Notes: a model not told the origin generated them from the letters alone. 64,000 bases of DNA from Endomychus coccineus (GCA_958510875.1 OY294068.1:24470297-24534296); one strand, 5' to 3'. Counted from the first letter of the stretch, positions 1 to 11,941 are shown. Translations and numbers: made by a program.

Positions 1-104
1 TTTAGTTGAAAAGGTTTTAGCCCTGCATTGGAATTTACTATAAGCGTTCTTCCAAGAATATACTTTTAACATTATAAAGACGCATGTAGGAATTTGCAAG
101 AGAT

Positions 105-1387
105 TTAATTAATCAAGTTAGTATAAATCTGACTCAATCCCTGAATATCATTCCTATGGTTCACAGAATTGGAATCCCGTTTTATGTGAATCATCTCCAG
201 GATAGATCTTTTATAATAATTGGTTTCTTAGTTAAAATATTAACATTTTTGTAATCAAACTGATGGTTATAATCAAAGCAGTGTTTAGCAAGGGCGGTGG
301 AATTTTCTAAGTTATTATTTCGTGTGTTATACTTATGGCCGTACATTCTTTTTTGTAAATAATGTTCAGAGATTCCAGTATAAGTTCCATCACAATCTAA
401 ACAATTCCATTTATATACTGTGTGGATTTGTTTATCTTTAGGTATTACAGGTTTTAGATTTGAGAAATATTTCCCAACACAGTTAGTAGGCTTATGCGCA
501 ACATTTATATCGTACTTTTCCAAACATTTCTTAATTTTTTCTGAGGTCTCCGGAATGTATGGTGAAGTTATATAATTGTCTGTATTACCTGTTATGTTAT
601 TTTTATATGAAGAACCATTATAGATTTTGTTTATTCTCTCTTCAATGATAGAATTGAAGAACGTTTTTGGGTATCCATTCATTTCTAGTGTATTACGAAC
701 AATTTTTAAATTTTTGGGTTGGTCTTCTGCGTGGGACAATTTCACCGCGCGGTCTGTAAGGCTGTTAATGACACTTTTTGTATAACAAGCTGGTGCAACG
801 GAATTGAAATGAAGATAACGTTGAGACCAAACTTCTTTAGTAAACCAAGAAGTTTTTATTTTTCCATCTGCATCATGCCTAATGTTCATATCTAGGAAAT
901 CTATGTTTTTGTTTATTTCTATTTCACAAGTGAATTGAAGTTTACAGTGGAAATTGTTGAATTTATTAATCACATATTGAACTTTATTGTTGGGAACACA
1001 CATAAGGCAATCATCTACATATCGTTTAAAGAATACAGGCTGAAAATCTAATGAATTTATAACATATGCCTCTAGGCATTCCATAACGAGGTTAGCAATG
1101 GTAGCTGAAATAGGAGATCCCATTGCTGTGCCGAAAACTTGTCCAAAATATTGCTCACAGTACTGAAAATAAGTGCATTCTAAACAAAACTTCACAGCAT
1201 TTATAAATTCCGATTGATCTAGAGGTGTGTGGTTTTTAATCTCTGCCCAACGTTTTTTGATGCAATTCAATGCCAAAACGACAGGTATATTTGTAAATAA
1301 AGAAACAACGTCCAAGGAAATTAGTTGATGGTTTACTGGTACGGATTGATTTTTTATAAAAACTAACATTCCAATTCTGTGAACCAT
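105..1387 (-). pseudogene. Penelope-type reverse transcriptase with GIY-YIG endonuclease (broken)
   Basis: The product would copy element RNA at a nick made by its own GIY-YIG nuclease. In order on the minus strand I see the RT core aspartate motif LDVVSLFTNIP (residues ~25-35), the GTAMGSPISATIANLVME block (~87-104), the catalytic YVDD (~122-125), a thumb region, then a GIY-YIG module with Cys pairs (NCLDCDGTYTGIS) and a downstream H-containing stretch. About 398 codons are open, whereas full PLE proteins are usually much longer (roughly 700-850 aa). The RT fingers are absent and the apparent first codons are read from the terminal arm. One A is missing near 225 compared with element B. This shifts the frame and ends the protein at 191, while the original tail is still legible down to TAA at 105-107. 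It is probably inactive. Confidence 0.88.
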
Positions 1388-1812
1388 AGGAATGATATTC
1401 GGGGATTGAGTCAGGTTTATACTAACTTGATTAATTAAATCTCTTGCAAATTCCTACATGCGTCTTTATAATGTTAAAAGTATATTCTAGGAAGAACGCT
1501 TATAGTAAATTCCAATGCAGGTCTAAAACCTTTCCAAGTACGTCATATATCTACATCTGTTTCGAGTAAATATCAACAAATAGCTTCAAACTTCAGTTGC
1601 TTTGAGACCATAGCAATATGCGTTTGCATATTATGAGAATTTTACTGAACAGTGGATTCTTGTTACAACAAAATTATACTTTAATATTAACGATACAATT
1701 TTCGATTATTCCTGGTTCTGTTCGTTTCGACGGCGTGGGCTCTTTGATTGAAAATTGTGCGATATGGACGCTTGTGCTAATTAGTTTTAATTAACCCCTT
1801 TTTACATGATAA

Positions 1813-1854
1813 GTCTTCTGATGAAGGTCGTGAGACCGAAACGTACGTAAAGAC
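1813..1854 (+). ncRNA. hammerhead ribozyme motif in PLE A arm
   Basis: The sequence shows every hammerhead core block. Stem I is GTCTT (1813-1817) with AAGAC (1850-1854). The CUGAUGA core is 1818-1824. Stem II is GGTC/GACC closed by GTGA (1826-1837). GAAA is 1838-1841. A minimal stem III ACG-UA-CGU covers 1841-1848, and the cleavage base H17 is A1849. One extra base (A1825) sits between the core and stem II. Minimal hammerheads of this kind are known from Penelope-like elements. Activity is inferred, not shown, and such short stem III helices often need a dimer to cleave. Confidence 0.75.
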
Positions 1855-2025
1855 GAAAATTTAAAACAGAGTGTTATTGTGACCTATTTCCCGAGAATTT
1901 TTATATAAAGTTAAATTATACTTATGTTATATAGAGAGTTTATTTAAATATTCTGCATATTTCACAACTTGTTTTATACTGACACCTGCTGTCACATGAA
2001 CTATCAAAATTATTGACACTATGTA

Positions 2026-2255
2026 ATGGTTCCTCGTCCACCACATTCTCGAGATGTGGCCCCCTGCGATTCTTATCTATTTCCAAACTTGAAGAAATGG
2101 CTCGGCGGAAAGGGATTTGGATCCAACGACGAGGTCATCGCTGAAACAAACATCTATTTTGAAGGATTGCCGGAATAGCATTATTTGGGAGGGATCGAAA
2201 AATTTGAAAAACTTAGGAACACGCTGTTTCACTCAATAAATTGTTACAAAATTTA
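2026..2255 (+). pseudogene. mariner transposase C-terminal fragment
   Basis: The plus-strand frame reads a DVAPCDSYLFPNLKKWLGG block followed by FGSNDEVIAETNIYFEGL, which is the region around the third catalytic Asp of mariner (DD34D) transposases and the segment after it. An in-frame TAG lies at 2176-2178 and the frame continues beyond it (HYLGGIEKFEKL). There is no N-terminal or central part, so this is an isolated 3' fragment abutting the inverted-repeat element at 2249. It belongs to a different subfamily from the mariners at 8678 and 48456, judging by its wording. Confidence 0.75.
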
Positions 2256-3557
2256 ATCAGTTTTGTAGCTATGGGTTGGCCTCATAGCAATTTCAATAAA
2301 AAAAAAGGGTACGCCAATGAGATTTTCTGATTTGACTATTTTTCGTAGATAGTTTGGTTAATTCTGTATGGAAAAGCTTCGTGAGATTTTTTCTCCAGAT
2401 GCGCCGTTTTTGAGTAAAAAAGTAAAAACCGTTGTATTACCGTAAAAATTGATAGAATGAATGTCTCATGGAATTGCGCACTCGTTGAAATAATCCTGGA
2501 GTGTTTCTTATTGTATCACTTGCTGCAACTATTCTTTCTTTCAATTTATCCATAGTGTTGATGAAAATTTTGTATACCAGCGTCTTGAGGTGGACCCAAC
2601 AAGAAGAAGTCGAAACTATTGAGGTCGGGAGACCTTGGTGGCCATTCTTGCGCCCCACAGCGGCCAACCCAACTATTTGGATGAACAGTTACACCTAAAT
2701 GTGCTGATGCGCCATCCTGTATGAACCACATTTTGTTTCTTGTTGCTAACGGAACATCTTCAAGCAGCAAAGGCGATTGCTCTTCAAGAAAATCGTATTA
2801 AGATTGTCCGTCAAGTCGTCACGGTAGAAAGAATGAGCCAATAAAGTTCTCACTCAATGCTTCCTGCCCATACGTTTATCGAAAATTGTTGCCGGTTGTG
2901 GCATTAGGATTTTCATTCGTCCACATAGGATTGTTGTGAGAATTTATAATAGCATTTCTTGAAAAATTAATTCGGAAAATCTCTGAGAAGTAGTGTCTGT
3001 ACTCTTAAAATATGGTACGTATGTAACACTAAAATTTTCCAAACTATTTGGTGGCAAATGTTCAAGTTTCTAGCGATCTTCCTTATATTGGTATCAGGAT
3101 GTTCATTGACTTCGTGTAGCATCGCTAGTTGCTAGTTTCTACAAGACCACGATGAACATTAGAGAAGGTTCGACTATTTGGCAAAGCACGATTGGGATGT
3201 CTCTGGTGATAAATACATCTGGTTTTCTCTGCATTATCGTCGGTGAGGCATTCATCATTGTGAGAAAAATTGTACTGATAAAATACTTACAGAAAACAGA
3301 TTTGAACGACACAGACTTACTTGAAAATGTGGAATGTCAAACTCAAGTGACAGCGGTCAACTAGATTTATTGCAAAATTTTTATATTTTTACCCAAAAAC
3401 GGCGCATCTGGCTGAAAAATGTCAAGAAAGCTTTATCATACAAAATTGATCAGGCTATCCAAAAAATTATCTAGATCGAAACAGCTCAGTGACGCACCAC
3501 TTTTTTTTGTTAAAATTGCTATAAGACTAACTCATGAGTACAACACTGATTAAATTT
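2249..3557. mobile_element. Tc1/mariner-like element with ~170-bp inverted ends
   Basis: The outer 170 bp match in inverted orientation. AAATTTAATCAG at 2249-2260 pairs with 3546-3557. The stretch containing ATAGCAATTT and a run of A (from 2283) pairs with 3500-3530. The GATGCGCCGTTTTTG block (2397-2413) pairs with 3398-3413. The arms are diverged, so the copy is old. A decayed transposase lies between them on the minus strand. Exact ends and target duplication are not clear. Confidence 0.7.
2437..3150 (-). pseudogene. Tc1/mariner-superfamily transposase relic
   Basis: On the minus strand broken frames read MWFIQDGASAHL (second catalytic Asp region), then WVGRCGAQEWPPRSPDLNSFDFFL (third acidic block), then a C-terminal tail with KERIVAASDTIRNTPGLFQRVRNS. 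This is the order of arthropod Tc1/mariner-type transposases of the WPPRSPDL group. Upstream, on the same strand, pieces resembling VWAG...GPFF and a helix-turn-helix region are visible across 2771-3150 but interrupted by stops and frameshifts. It lies inside the 170-bp inverted ends and is inactive. Confidence 0.7.
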
Positions 3558-3844
3558 CAAATTAACATAAGAAGAAAAAGTGTGTTTCTAAGTCACATCA
3601 ATCTGTCCCAAAATTCAACTCAATATCTTTTATCATTTTCTAGATATTCGAGAAAACAACAAAGAAGTATATCGAAAACAAAGCGTTTTAGGACAATTCT
3701 GTATTGACTCTTTTACTTGAAATTGCTTCAGGAATACCTTTTAAAATATTCGCATATCGTTAAGGAACATCCTGTTTATTCATATCCATTACGTTTCAAT
3801 GAAATACTACTTTAAAGCAATTTGTAAAATTTCAAATCCGTACG

Positions 3845-3995
3845 ACCAATATGAACGACGCAATCATCTTCCCAATTCCACGTGCACATAGACATCAAAA
3901 CGGATATATCCTCGATAATCCGGATTTTTTTTGCCCCGATTACAATATTTCCCTTACACTATCTTCTACTTATAGTGAAGGAGGTAATCAATAGT
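3845..3995 (-). repeat. dispersed repeat with CACTATA palindrome, copy 1
   Basis: Read on the minus strand, this segment carries CTTCACTATAAGTAGAAGAT, then GTGTAAGGGAAATATTGTAATCGG, then TCCGGAT and ATATCCGTTTTGA. The same order of blocks occurs at 4787, 7485, 8652 and 60005. No coding potential is evident. Confidence 0.7.
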
Positions 3996-4786
3996 GATAA
4001 AAGATGTACATGACAAAATAATTCAATTTAGTTAAACTACGTAGGCTTCTCTCCAGATACAAAGACGTCATTACAGTTATGCTTGTATAACCTTGAGAAG
4101 TGAACTATTAACAGAAGTGGAAGAAATTCGCCAACGATAAGTTTTAATATCGTGAAGACGGTGGGCCTGCTGACTATCAAGAAACTGGCAAGGATGAGCA
4201 GAAAGAGGATACGGTGTATGTGTGACCACAAAGGCGCTTGCAGTGGCTTCAAAGAGATTCCGCGATAACGAGCGAACCAAATTACCGCGTCCTTTATATT
4301 CCTAGGTAACGTCAGTTCACATAATTCCATTGTTCAGGAGGCTGCCGGCAGATTAATGTTTCCCTCTGTGCCCCCGCTATCATGCTCAGCCTGTCTTCAT
4401 TATCTCATTTCAGCTCCTGTATGTCTTTACAATATCATAAGCATCTGAGAGCACCATACTCTCAAATTTAAATGTTTGAGAGAATCTTCCCTAACGTTTC
4501 AACATTGCTTCATGTAACAGGCATGTGACAGAATATCGAACAGATGTAGTAGCACTCAAAGTTCCTGTAAACATCAGTGCTTTAGTATGTTGGTTCTCAT
4601 CACAAGAGACTAGATTATATGCACAAAAAATGGTTAAAAATATGCACGCAATGTGCAATTTTAGAGAGAAAAATTTCAACTATTTACAACAAATTACACG
4701 AGGTAACATGTATTTAGTATTAAAAAAAAATTAAATTATAATAAGAATTTTTATAATATATATTTTTCAAAATTAATAACATTTTT
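3996..4786. other. no supported gene
   Basis: Short open frames exist (a minus-strand one at 4037-4330 with a hydrophobic stretch), but I recognise no family, and I see no conserved motif or splice structure. I treat the stretch as unannotated. Confidence 0.4.
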
Positions 4787-4872
4787 TCTTTCCTCACTAT
4801 ACGTAGTCTATAGTGTGAGAGATATTGTGATCGGCTCATAAAAATTTTACCGGATTTTAATTTTGCGGGCTG
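4787..4872 (+). repeat. dispersed CACTATA repeat, copy 2
   Basis: Plus-strand copy: TCACTATACGTAGTCTATAGTG followed by a diverged ATATTGTGATCGG block and a TTTTACCGGATTTT block, matching the order seen in the other copies. The 3' part is eroded. Confidence 0.65.
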
Positions 4873-7484
4873 CTTTAAATAGGTGAAAACAGGAACTATG
4901 TTGTTTCGGGCGAGGTAGCCTTGTCTAGAGTCGTATTTTCAACATCCATCACAAGTTCTTAGAATGGAATGATAGTATATCATTGAATCATAATGTCAAC
5001 CGTGTTTTTGTGGCTATAAATATAATTCACTCGCATATATTTGCCAAGCAAACGTGTTCAGAATTCTCATTTCAAGATTCAAGTGATGTGGTGTTTATGT
5101 CCTTAATATGTCTTGGCAGGGTCGCCATGTGGTGTTTAGGTTTTTAGGGTCCGTAGCTGTGGATAGTATAGGAATAACTCGGTGATTGGTTATGGTTTAT
5201 TGTAACACATAGACATATAGATAACCGCACTATTTGCAATCATTAGAATATTAATAAAGTGAAAGCACATGTAACTATGAGGAATCAAGATATAAAAACC
5301 TTCCGTCTGCCATGAATTCTGATTAGGTAATGTATTGAGAAGTTTAAACTTATAACGAATGAAGCAACACATATCAAAGGAGTAGGAGTCATGATACCGA
5401 CAAGACCGGGTATCGCATCGGCGGCTTCCACCACAGAACAACAATAAATGCTTGCACCGACCTGCATTTGAAAGTCACTCTATTTAGTCATTGGCGGCTG
5501 GTATTAAATAGCACAAGAGCACGTGTCCATTTAACCATCATCGTGCACACCCAATCACCAAGATGAACACTCAAAGAAATTCACTTGTAATTCAGTGCAT
5601 TATTTTGTTCCAATGCTAACGCTCAGAACTATGTTCCGGGAAATCTTCTGAAGTAGACCTATTCCAATTATGATCCGGCTGAATACGGTTATCTTCGCCG
5701 TCCGCGCTCACATCGTCGGTTTGGGGCACAAAGTAGCGTATCTCCAGTAAACGTCTTGCCTTCATAGTGTACAGTGTGTGAATTCAGTTCGGAAACGTGG
5801 AGTCTGAAGTGACGTCTTGAAAGGTGAAGCACTACAAAAATTTCTCCGAAGTCTGTCAGTCAACAAAAAAAAGTGATGACTACGATATTATGGGACAAAC
5901 CAAATCAAATAAAATCCCTTCATATTTTATATGTTCAAGCAGTCATTTTTTGATCGATATACACGTCAATATTTATGGAAGTAAGCATGTCATGGTTATA
6001 ATGCGAAGAATATAATATTACAGATAATTGACTACATAAATATAAACAGAGAAAGTTTTACACGAAGAATATGGTATTATCTTTATTTTATACACAGTGA
6101 CCCGAGATTTTTGGTTACTAAGAAACAAGAGTACATAAATGACAATAGATAAAAATATCATATTAAATGAATACAACTATAGTATTGATCACCACTCTGG
6201 TACGATTTGTATTCCAACATTGATAATGTTCTTCAATTTCATATACCGTTACTACATTTTGGGAAATGGATATTGAGCAAACCCACAATAGAGCTCCTTC
6301 CTGACATTGACTTGAAACACATTGAGTCGCAACCTTGTTGATTCAGCATGATCGTATGTTAGTATATTATATGTTCACTCAACCTCCCTCTGACAAGCAT
6401 TACTCTTGCTATGATATTCTCATATCAAATAGTTTCAAGGCTACCTGGGCTAGGATACATGGAACATAAATCCCTTATCGGAATATTAAAAAATGTTTCG
6501 TATCTTTGGAACGATGCATTTGCGAACCCATGTCATGCGTAATAACCAATAAAGTGGTTCCATTCTATCATTGCATTTTCGTCTGATTGACAATCACACC
6601 ACACTCTTGAATAAATTCAACTTTTGTTGTACAAATCATTAAAACCTTGTATTCGCTTGGTATAATACCGTGCTAGTATGTGATAATGAGAAGACGGAAG
6701 AATAAAACATACTGGGCAGAACAATTACACCACAGGGATTGTACAGCTGCCAAGAAAACGATACAGCTCTTGTTATATATAATGAAGACTAATTGAAGTC
6801 AGCAGAAACGACTTTTACAAACAAAACTGAAACGAATCACGGAAAAATAACAAAGAATATTCAAATGAGGCCTTCTTTCATTCATTGAGAATTTTTACTT
6901 TCGGTAACAGAAATAAAACTGTACGAAATTCTCACCTAAACTGACAGACGGTGGTTTGCTTTAAACTTAACTACCTTTCCTCCCACTGTTCCAATAATTT
7001 GTTCAATCGATATCATGATATATTGTTCTCCAAGGCAAACAACCTCGTTTGCTACCTTTCCTCTCTGCCGAGCGTCACGCACCCCTGTTTACCGTCAAAC
7101 ACCTACATCATGGACCTTCAATTCAATTGCCAATTAAGTCTTTTAAGTACCGACAATACTAACAAATAACGAGCTTCATAAATTGGCATTCTATATGCAT
7201 TGTTCCGAAATCGATTTCACTACGTTTTTAACAATAATGATACAAAAGAAAGACAATTTCATGCTTATTTCATAAAGTTGGATACTGATTGCTTTGCCCC
7301 ATTGAATAAATAGTCGGAAAAACATAAGCGCATTCTGTATTTGAAAACTCCATTATAATTCACACTAAAATTTGCTTACTTGAAATTCATGCTTTGATTA
7401 CACAAACAATTTACATATTGTCAAAAAGACAAAAAAAAAATATTGATATATCATTAAGGTATTCATTCAAGGAACAATATCACT
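4873..7484. other. AT-rich DNA, no supported gene
   Basis: Six-frame reading gives only short frames without recognisable domains. I see no long inverted or tandem structure. It is probably old repeat-derived or intergenic sequence. Confidence 0.4.
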
Positions 7485-7680
7485 TTTCACGTCCCTCACT
7501 ATACGTAGTATATAGTGTAATATAGTATTGTAATCAGGTGAAAAAAATATTTCCGGATTTCGCGGTTATATCCGTTTTGAGCATTTCTGATCTAGACTAT
7601 TTTTGACATGATGTCTGTGTGTGAGTGCGTCTAGGCGTGCTACTGTGGAGACGACTATTGTTTCGACCCTATTGATCGTA
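7485..7680 (+). repeat. dispersed CACTATA repeat, copy 3 (longest plus copy)
   Basis: It contains the palindromic CACTATACGTAGTATATAGTG core (7498-7518), the TATTGTAATCAGG block, TTTCCGGATTTCGCGGTTATATCC, and a tail with GTTTTGAGCATTTCTGA and GACTATTTTTGACATGATG. The tail matches copy 5 near 60005-60045 in inverted orientation, so the family unit is at least ~150 bp long. Confidence 0.75.
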
Positions 7681-8651
7681 TAGATTTGAAATTCTGCAGA
7701 TCGCTTCCAAAAAATTGAGATTTTATTTGATTATGTTACTATTATTTCGTGACGTGCATGATAAACACTTACCCTTTCCATTGAGGTTTGTTGAGGTTGA
7801 GCCTGTGGAGATGTTTGTCCCGTGAAAAACGTTTCTCATTGTTGAACTGATTACGTTTTTTGTAGTTATAACTTTAGAAATAATGATTAGTTGAGTCATG
7901 TTCATGATCTGGAAATGTATCGCAGATAACTAAAACCTGATACTGTGCTTAGGTGGTTACAATTCTGCAAAGCAAGCTGCTGTATCATGAACTTCAATTC
8001 CACCTGATGATCATTGTATCATTTGTATCCTTCAAATGATATATAAGAAACTGCATATTGTTGCACAATCTTATTCTATTGAAAATCAGGAGCAGCTACT
8101 TGTTTTGTAAGATTAGATTATAAATGAATGTTTTACATGTTACAATGTAAATGACTTCACAAAACACTGATCTTCAGTTACAGCTCCGTAGATTGTCTCT
8201 CGAGGACGCTGGATACCTATTGTTCTGCTTTTATCATTCCAATTGACTATATACTTTTACTTTTTTCCTTCGAACAGTTGGTAAACACCACAACTGTTTG
8301 TGACTTATATATAAGATTACAACAAATTTGTATAATTCCAAGTAATGATTTGGGAATACAATTTTGTGTGTAACACAATTTGATATATACTCCAAATCTA
8401 CTATAGCATGAGGCACCTTGTTGATTATTCTATAATCAGACGATGGTAAGATTCCGATAAAATCAGAAACGATAATTTGCATGTTTCGACTAGCATGCTT
8501 TGAGAGTTGAAAGCATTCGAAGACAAGGTAGAATGCAACCTTCTTTGACATCAATCGAATATCATTTCATAAGATACCATACCGGATTGTTGTTAATTTG
8601 AATACCAGCTATTGCCAAAACAATGCAACGACGTACATTTGCATATTTCTA
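7681..8651. other. no supported gene
   Basis: Small open frames on both strands (for example minus 8234-8554) show no recognisable family. No structured repeat is seen. Confidence 0.35.
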
Positions 8652-8677
8652 CTTCCTTCACTATATGTAGTACTATA

Positions 8678-9620
8678 CGAAGTCTGTCTCAAAAGTATCC
8701 GAATTGCATTCATATCTTCGCGCCACAACACTCAGGCGACCTCTGTAAGGTACGAACGTCACCAGTAGCTCCTAACCTCCTCCTCAGATGCCTTAGTTAC
8801 CGATATGAGACGCCTTGGTTCCCGCGCAGCGTGTATTTGTTTACTACGTCTTCTTTGCTTTCGTCGGATTTTGTTTATTGCTAAGAATGACGGAAGGAAC
8901 TGAGCAGCGAATGTGCATAAAATTTTGTTTTATTCTTGGTAAAAGTTGTGCGGAAGCTATTGAAATGTTATAAAAGGCCTTTGGAGACGAGTCTATGGGC
9001 AAAACACAAATAAAAGAGTGGTGTAAGCGGTTTAAAAGTGGCCGCACATCTGTTAACAGTGATCCTGGTTCTGGTCGACCTTCGACGGGAACAACATCGG
9101 ATAATGTCGAGCGTGTGCGAGTTGCGACTGGACAAGATCGTCGTTTGACTGTGAGGGAACTAGAAGATAACCTTGGAATACCAAAAAGTACTGTTTGGCG
9201 AATTTCAACCGATAATTTGGAAATGACTCTTGTGTGTGCGAAATTCATCCCGAAACTGCTCTGAGAACAGCAAAAACACCTTCGATTAGAAATCGCTCAA
9301 GACAATCTAGAAATGATCAATAGTGATGGAAATTTTGTAATTATTTAAACATAGCTCCCTGCGACTTTTGGCTCGATTCAAAATGCCGTTTAAAGGACAC
9401 CAATTTGACGGCAAAGAGACTGTTGAAACGAATGCGACAAATGCATTAAAGGCAATTCCAAAAATTGACTCCCGAAGCTGCTTCAGAAAGTGGAAGCATC
9501 GACATGAGCGTGTTGTTCAATCAAATGGGGACTACTTTGAAGGATGCCACCAACCGCTAACGAAGAATAAGTCAAACTCCGAGAAATCGAGGTTGTCGGA
9601 TACTTTTGGGACAGACCTCG
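8678..9620 (+). mobile_element. internally deleted mariner element
   Basis: The terminal inverted repeats match: CGAAGTCTGTCTCAAAAGTA at 8678 and its complement with two substitutions at 9620 (CGAGGTCTGTCCCAAAAGTA). Each end is flanked by TA (8676-8677 and 9621-9622), the standard mariner target duplication. At 943 bp it is shorter than a typical ~1.3-kb mariner because the middle of the transposase is missing. Confidence 0.88.
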
Positions 9621-9625
9621 TATAG
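8887..9625 (+). pseudogene. mariner transposase, central domain deleted
   Basis: ATG at 8887 opens a frame that reads the N-terminal mariner DNA-binding half: an ILGKSCAEAIEML helix region, a stop at 8971-8973, then IKEWCKRFKSGRTSVNSDPG, GRPST, and LTVRELEDNLGIPKSTVWRI (second helix-turn-helix). After the conserved IAQDNLEMI stretch near 9300 the sequence jumps to IAPCDFWL (third catalytic Asp region) and the C-terminal KGHQFDGKE...YFEGCH block in shifted frame. The first and second catalytic Asp regions are absent, so the protein cannot be active. Confidence 0.85.
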
Positions 9626-9675
9626 TGTAAGGGGAGAATTGTAATCGGTCCAGAAATCTGTGAAGTCATTGTCTA

Positions 9676-10825
9676 TTTTCTGCGTTCACTCTATGACAAA
9701 TATTGGAAGTTCATGTCACAGCAGGTGTCAACACATTGTGCAGAAGCTATAACTATTTCATTCGCAATACCCCTTGTTTCCAGTTTGACACAGGATACAA
9801 TTGGGGTACTACAATGCTCAAATAAAAGTAGGTAGTCTATCTACAATATACTCCGACTATCTACCTTGATATGATTAATTCGCGTCTTGAATGAAGTCAT
9901 ACACAAACCACGTAAATAATATTTACTGATCGCGCTCATAAAATTGAACCATCCCCAAAAATTACAATCATAATACAGTTCCCTTTACCTCCATTTCACA
10001 TACAACATTATAACATGATTATCCGAAATTTAGAAGCTGTATATCAATATTTGCGTTCCTGAAATCAAAATGTGAAATACTTCTCCGGAATTAATGAATA
10101 ATATACACATTCCTCATTTGATAGTAAAAAATACTTATTGAAAATGTATGAGCTTCATTACAGATATTTCAATTTCAATTTCAATTTCAATTCATATATA
10201 TCATGAAATATCTGAGACACGAAGCAAATAGGAACAATACATGAGATTTGGCATAAAGTTCATAGCTTAAGAATGGATAGTTTTGCATCTCATATTTAAT
10301 ATAATATTTATTCATCCCTCTAGCAAACATTATACTGCCGGATTTCTTCAAGAATAAAAACCTGAAATCACGATAGAGACATCAAGATATTCTGATCGTG
10401 CCGTTCTTCAACAGAGAGCGATACCTAAGTGGAATTAACGTTTCTCTTTGTAGTAAAGGAAATATGTTCAGGAAGTAATCAATAAAATCATTTTATGGCC
10501 AAATGAGAGGGTGCAGTTACGATAAAAGTATTTGACAAGCAGAAATGAATGAGTGGGTAGTACTCTACTCATATCTCCGTAAGGAGACATACCAATTATC
10601 TAGAATAAATATGAAAATGGAAACGTAATTTAGAACCGATGTAAACTTTCCGGATATGTTTCAACTCGAACGCAGAAAGAGTATATATAGACGCATTTCA
10701 AATTATATCTCATATAATTATGTACCCACCTACGTTATAAATTATTTCCATCATAAATACAGACTGAATTCCAATGGTCTTCTTCTTCATGTAATTTTCG
10801 GGACAAGTAAATGGAAAAGATTCAA
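9676..10825. other. no supported gene; short hexanucleotide repeat
   Basis: About five tandem TTTCAA units lie at roughly 10167-10195. The rest is AT-rich sequence with no recognisable frame or larger repeat. Confidence 0.45.
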
Positions 10826-11640
10826 TTACTGACTCAGATTCAGTTTTGAATTATAGAAAGTATAATAACTCATCTTTCTGAGCATTTTTTTCTTTACTTT
10901 GACTACACGAGAGAAAAACTTATAATGTTCGGAGAACATCGTTCTGAGCCAGCGGTGAAATATTGAGAGAGGAGATAGGCATTGAAAGGTTTGGAAATTA
11001 TAGGCATAGGAAAAGACCTCAATAGCCAAAGAGTTCCACGACTCTTCAGAGATCGCAGATAATAGTGCTATGGGTCTATAATTATTGGAAGGGGTCTTCT
11101 ACCTTTTTTTGGAATTGGTTGGTCTCTAACTGTCTCCCAGCTGGGAGGAAACACATCAACCTGCAGACAACTCATGCTAATTAAGAAGCACATTGCTTGA
11201 GAACGACAAGTGGAACTTACCGCAAAAATTCCAGCCAAAAGGTTGGCTTTTTCTTATGATGTAATAGCCAGTGTACTACTATCTTTGGTTAGGGGGAGGA
11301 ATCAACTGAAGGTGTAATTTTTACCAATTGCTTTAGCAAAAGTCCAAAACGAACGAGAGCCATTCAGGCATTCGACAAGCTTTTATATTATTTTTGTATA
11401 ATATGCCTCTTTCGAAGCGATTATCGTTTCATTGCACATATTTCTAGCTTCAGCATATTTTGTTCTGGTCTTCAGGCATGGGTTACCGTGCCAACGCCGG
11501 TATGCTGTTTGTTTTGAAGCGACGTTCCCAGAACAGATTTTATAGAAAAATCGTTCATCAGATGACAGTGACTTGTTCGTATGGAGTATGTGAGTTTTCA
11601 TTTATCGCCTGATATAACTTCAAGCTTGTTATGAAGATAT
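10826..11640 (-). pseudogene. non-LTR retrotransposon RT relic, internally deleted
   Basis: On the minus strand, from 11601 downwards, the frame reads KQTAYRRWHGNPCLKTRTKY and NETIIASKEAYYTKII, then KLVECLNGSRSFWTFAKAIG, EKANLLAGIFAV, and VFPPSWETVRDQPIPKKG. These are the linker and early RT blocks of a LINE of the same family as the copy at 16800-18520. Near 11040-11000 the text jumps straight from the early RT block (PIALLSAIS-like) to the extreme C-terminal block (ESWNSLAIEVFSYAYNFQTF), so the RT catalytic core is deleted. Stops and frameshifts are also present. Confidence 0.75.
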
Positions 11641-11658
11641 TCAAATCAAAGAAGTCAC

Positions 11659-11925
11659 ATGTACAATGGTGTTGACAAAACCGATTCCAAAAATTGTAAA
11701 CCAGTAGCAGTTCAATGTGCACCTACAGGATTATTGGAACTGATGTTGTATTGGAGAGTCAACGATCATACTGATACCATATATCCATGTCAGCATAGAT
11801 TCATTGCTGGGTGGTCCAAATTCAAACACCTCATTAATTTTGGGAATGAAATAAGCAATGGTCTCGCTTTAACTGATTATTTTAGCAAAATCTTCGATAA
11901 AGTTAAACATGAATATGTGTTTAAT
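11659..11925 (+). pseudogene. LINE reverse transcriptase fragment
   Basis: The frame reads CQHRFIAGWSKFKHLINFGN and ALTDYFSKIFDKVKHEYVF. This corresponds to the QxGFRxGRS...FSKAFDKVxH blocks of non-LTR RT, with the first catalytic Asp block degraded (DYFSKIFDKV). No flanking RT blocks are legible. It lies on the opposite strand from the LINE at 10826-11640 and is probably a separate insertion. Confidence 0.5.
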
Positions 11926-11941
11926 TACACGTCTTTCTCTT

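Larger units (their letters stand above)
1..1908 (-). mobile_element. Penelope-like element A (left end outside window)
   Basis: This is a Penelope-like retroelement read on the minus strand. Positions 1-174 recur in inverted orientation at about 1373-1545, so the element is flanked by long inverted arms. The left arm is cut by the window edge, and the right arm runs to the motif CCCGAGAATTTT near 1908. PLEs commonly carry such long terminal repeats in direct or inverted array. The reverse transcriptase frame begins at the arm junction near 1375, so the N-terminal RT part is missing. The same arms occur at 15018-16773 and, decayed, at 21652-22245 and 41405-41960. Confidence 0.9.
8652..9675 (+). 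repeat. dispersed CACTATA repeat, copy 4, split by a mariner
   Basis: The left part ends CTTCACTATATGTAGTACTATA at 8677. The right part resumes at 9621 with TATAGTGTAAGGGG and continues with ATTGTAATCGGTCC. Removing the mariner at 8678-9620 and one TA restores the repeat's core order, so the mariner landed inside the palindrome. Confidence 0.75.

Noticed and set aside
3152..3364. 70-codon plus-strand frame
   Set aside because: It lies antisense to the N-terminal part of the transposase relic at 2437-3150 and its inverted end.
4037..4330. Minus-strand frame with hydrophobic stretch
   Set aside because: An overlapping frame of similar length exists and no family is recognisable.
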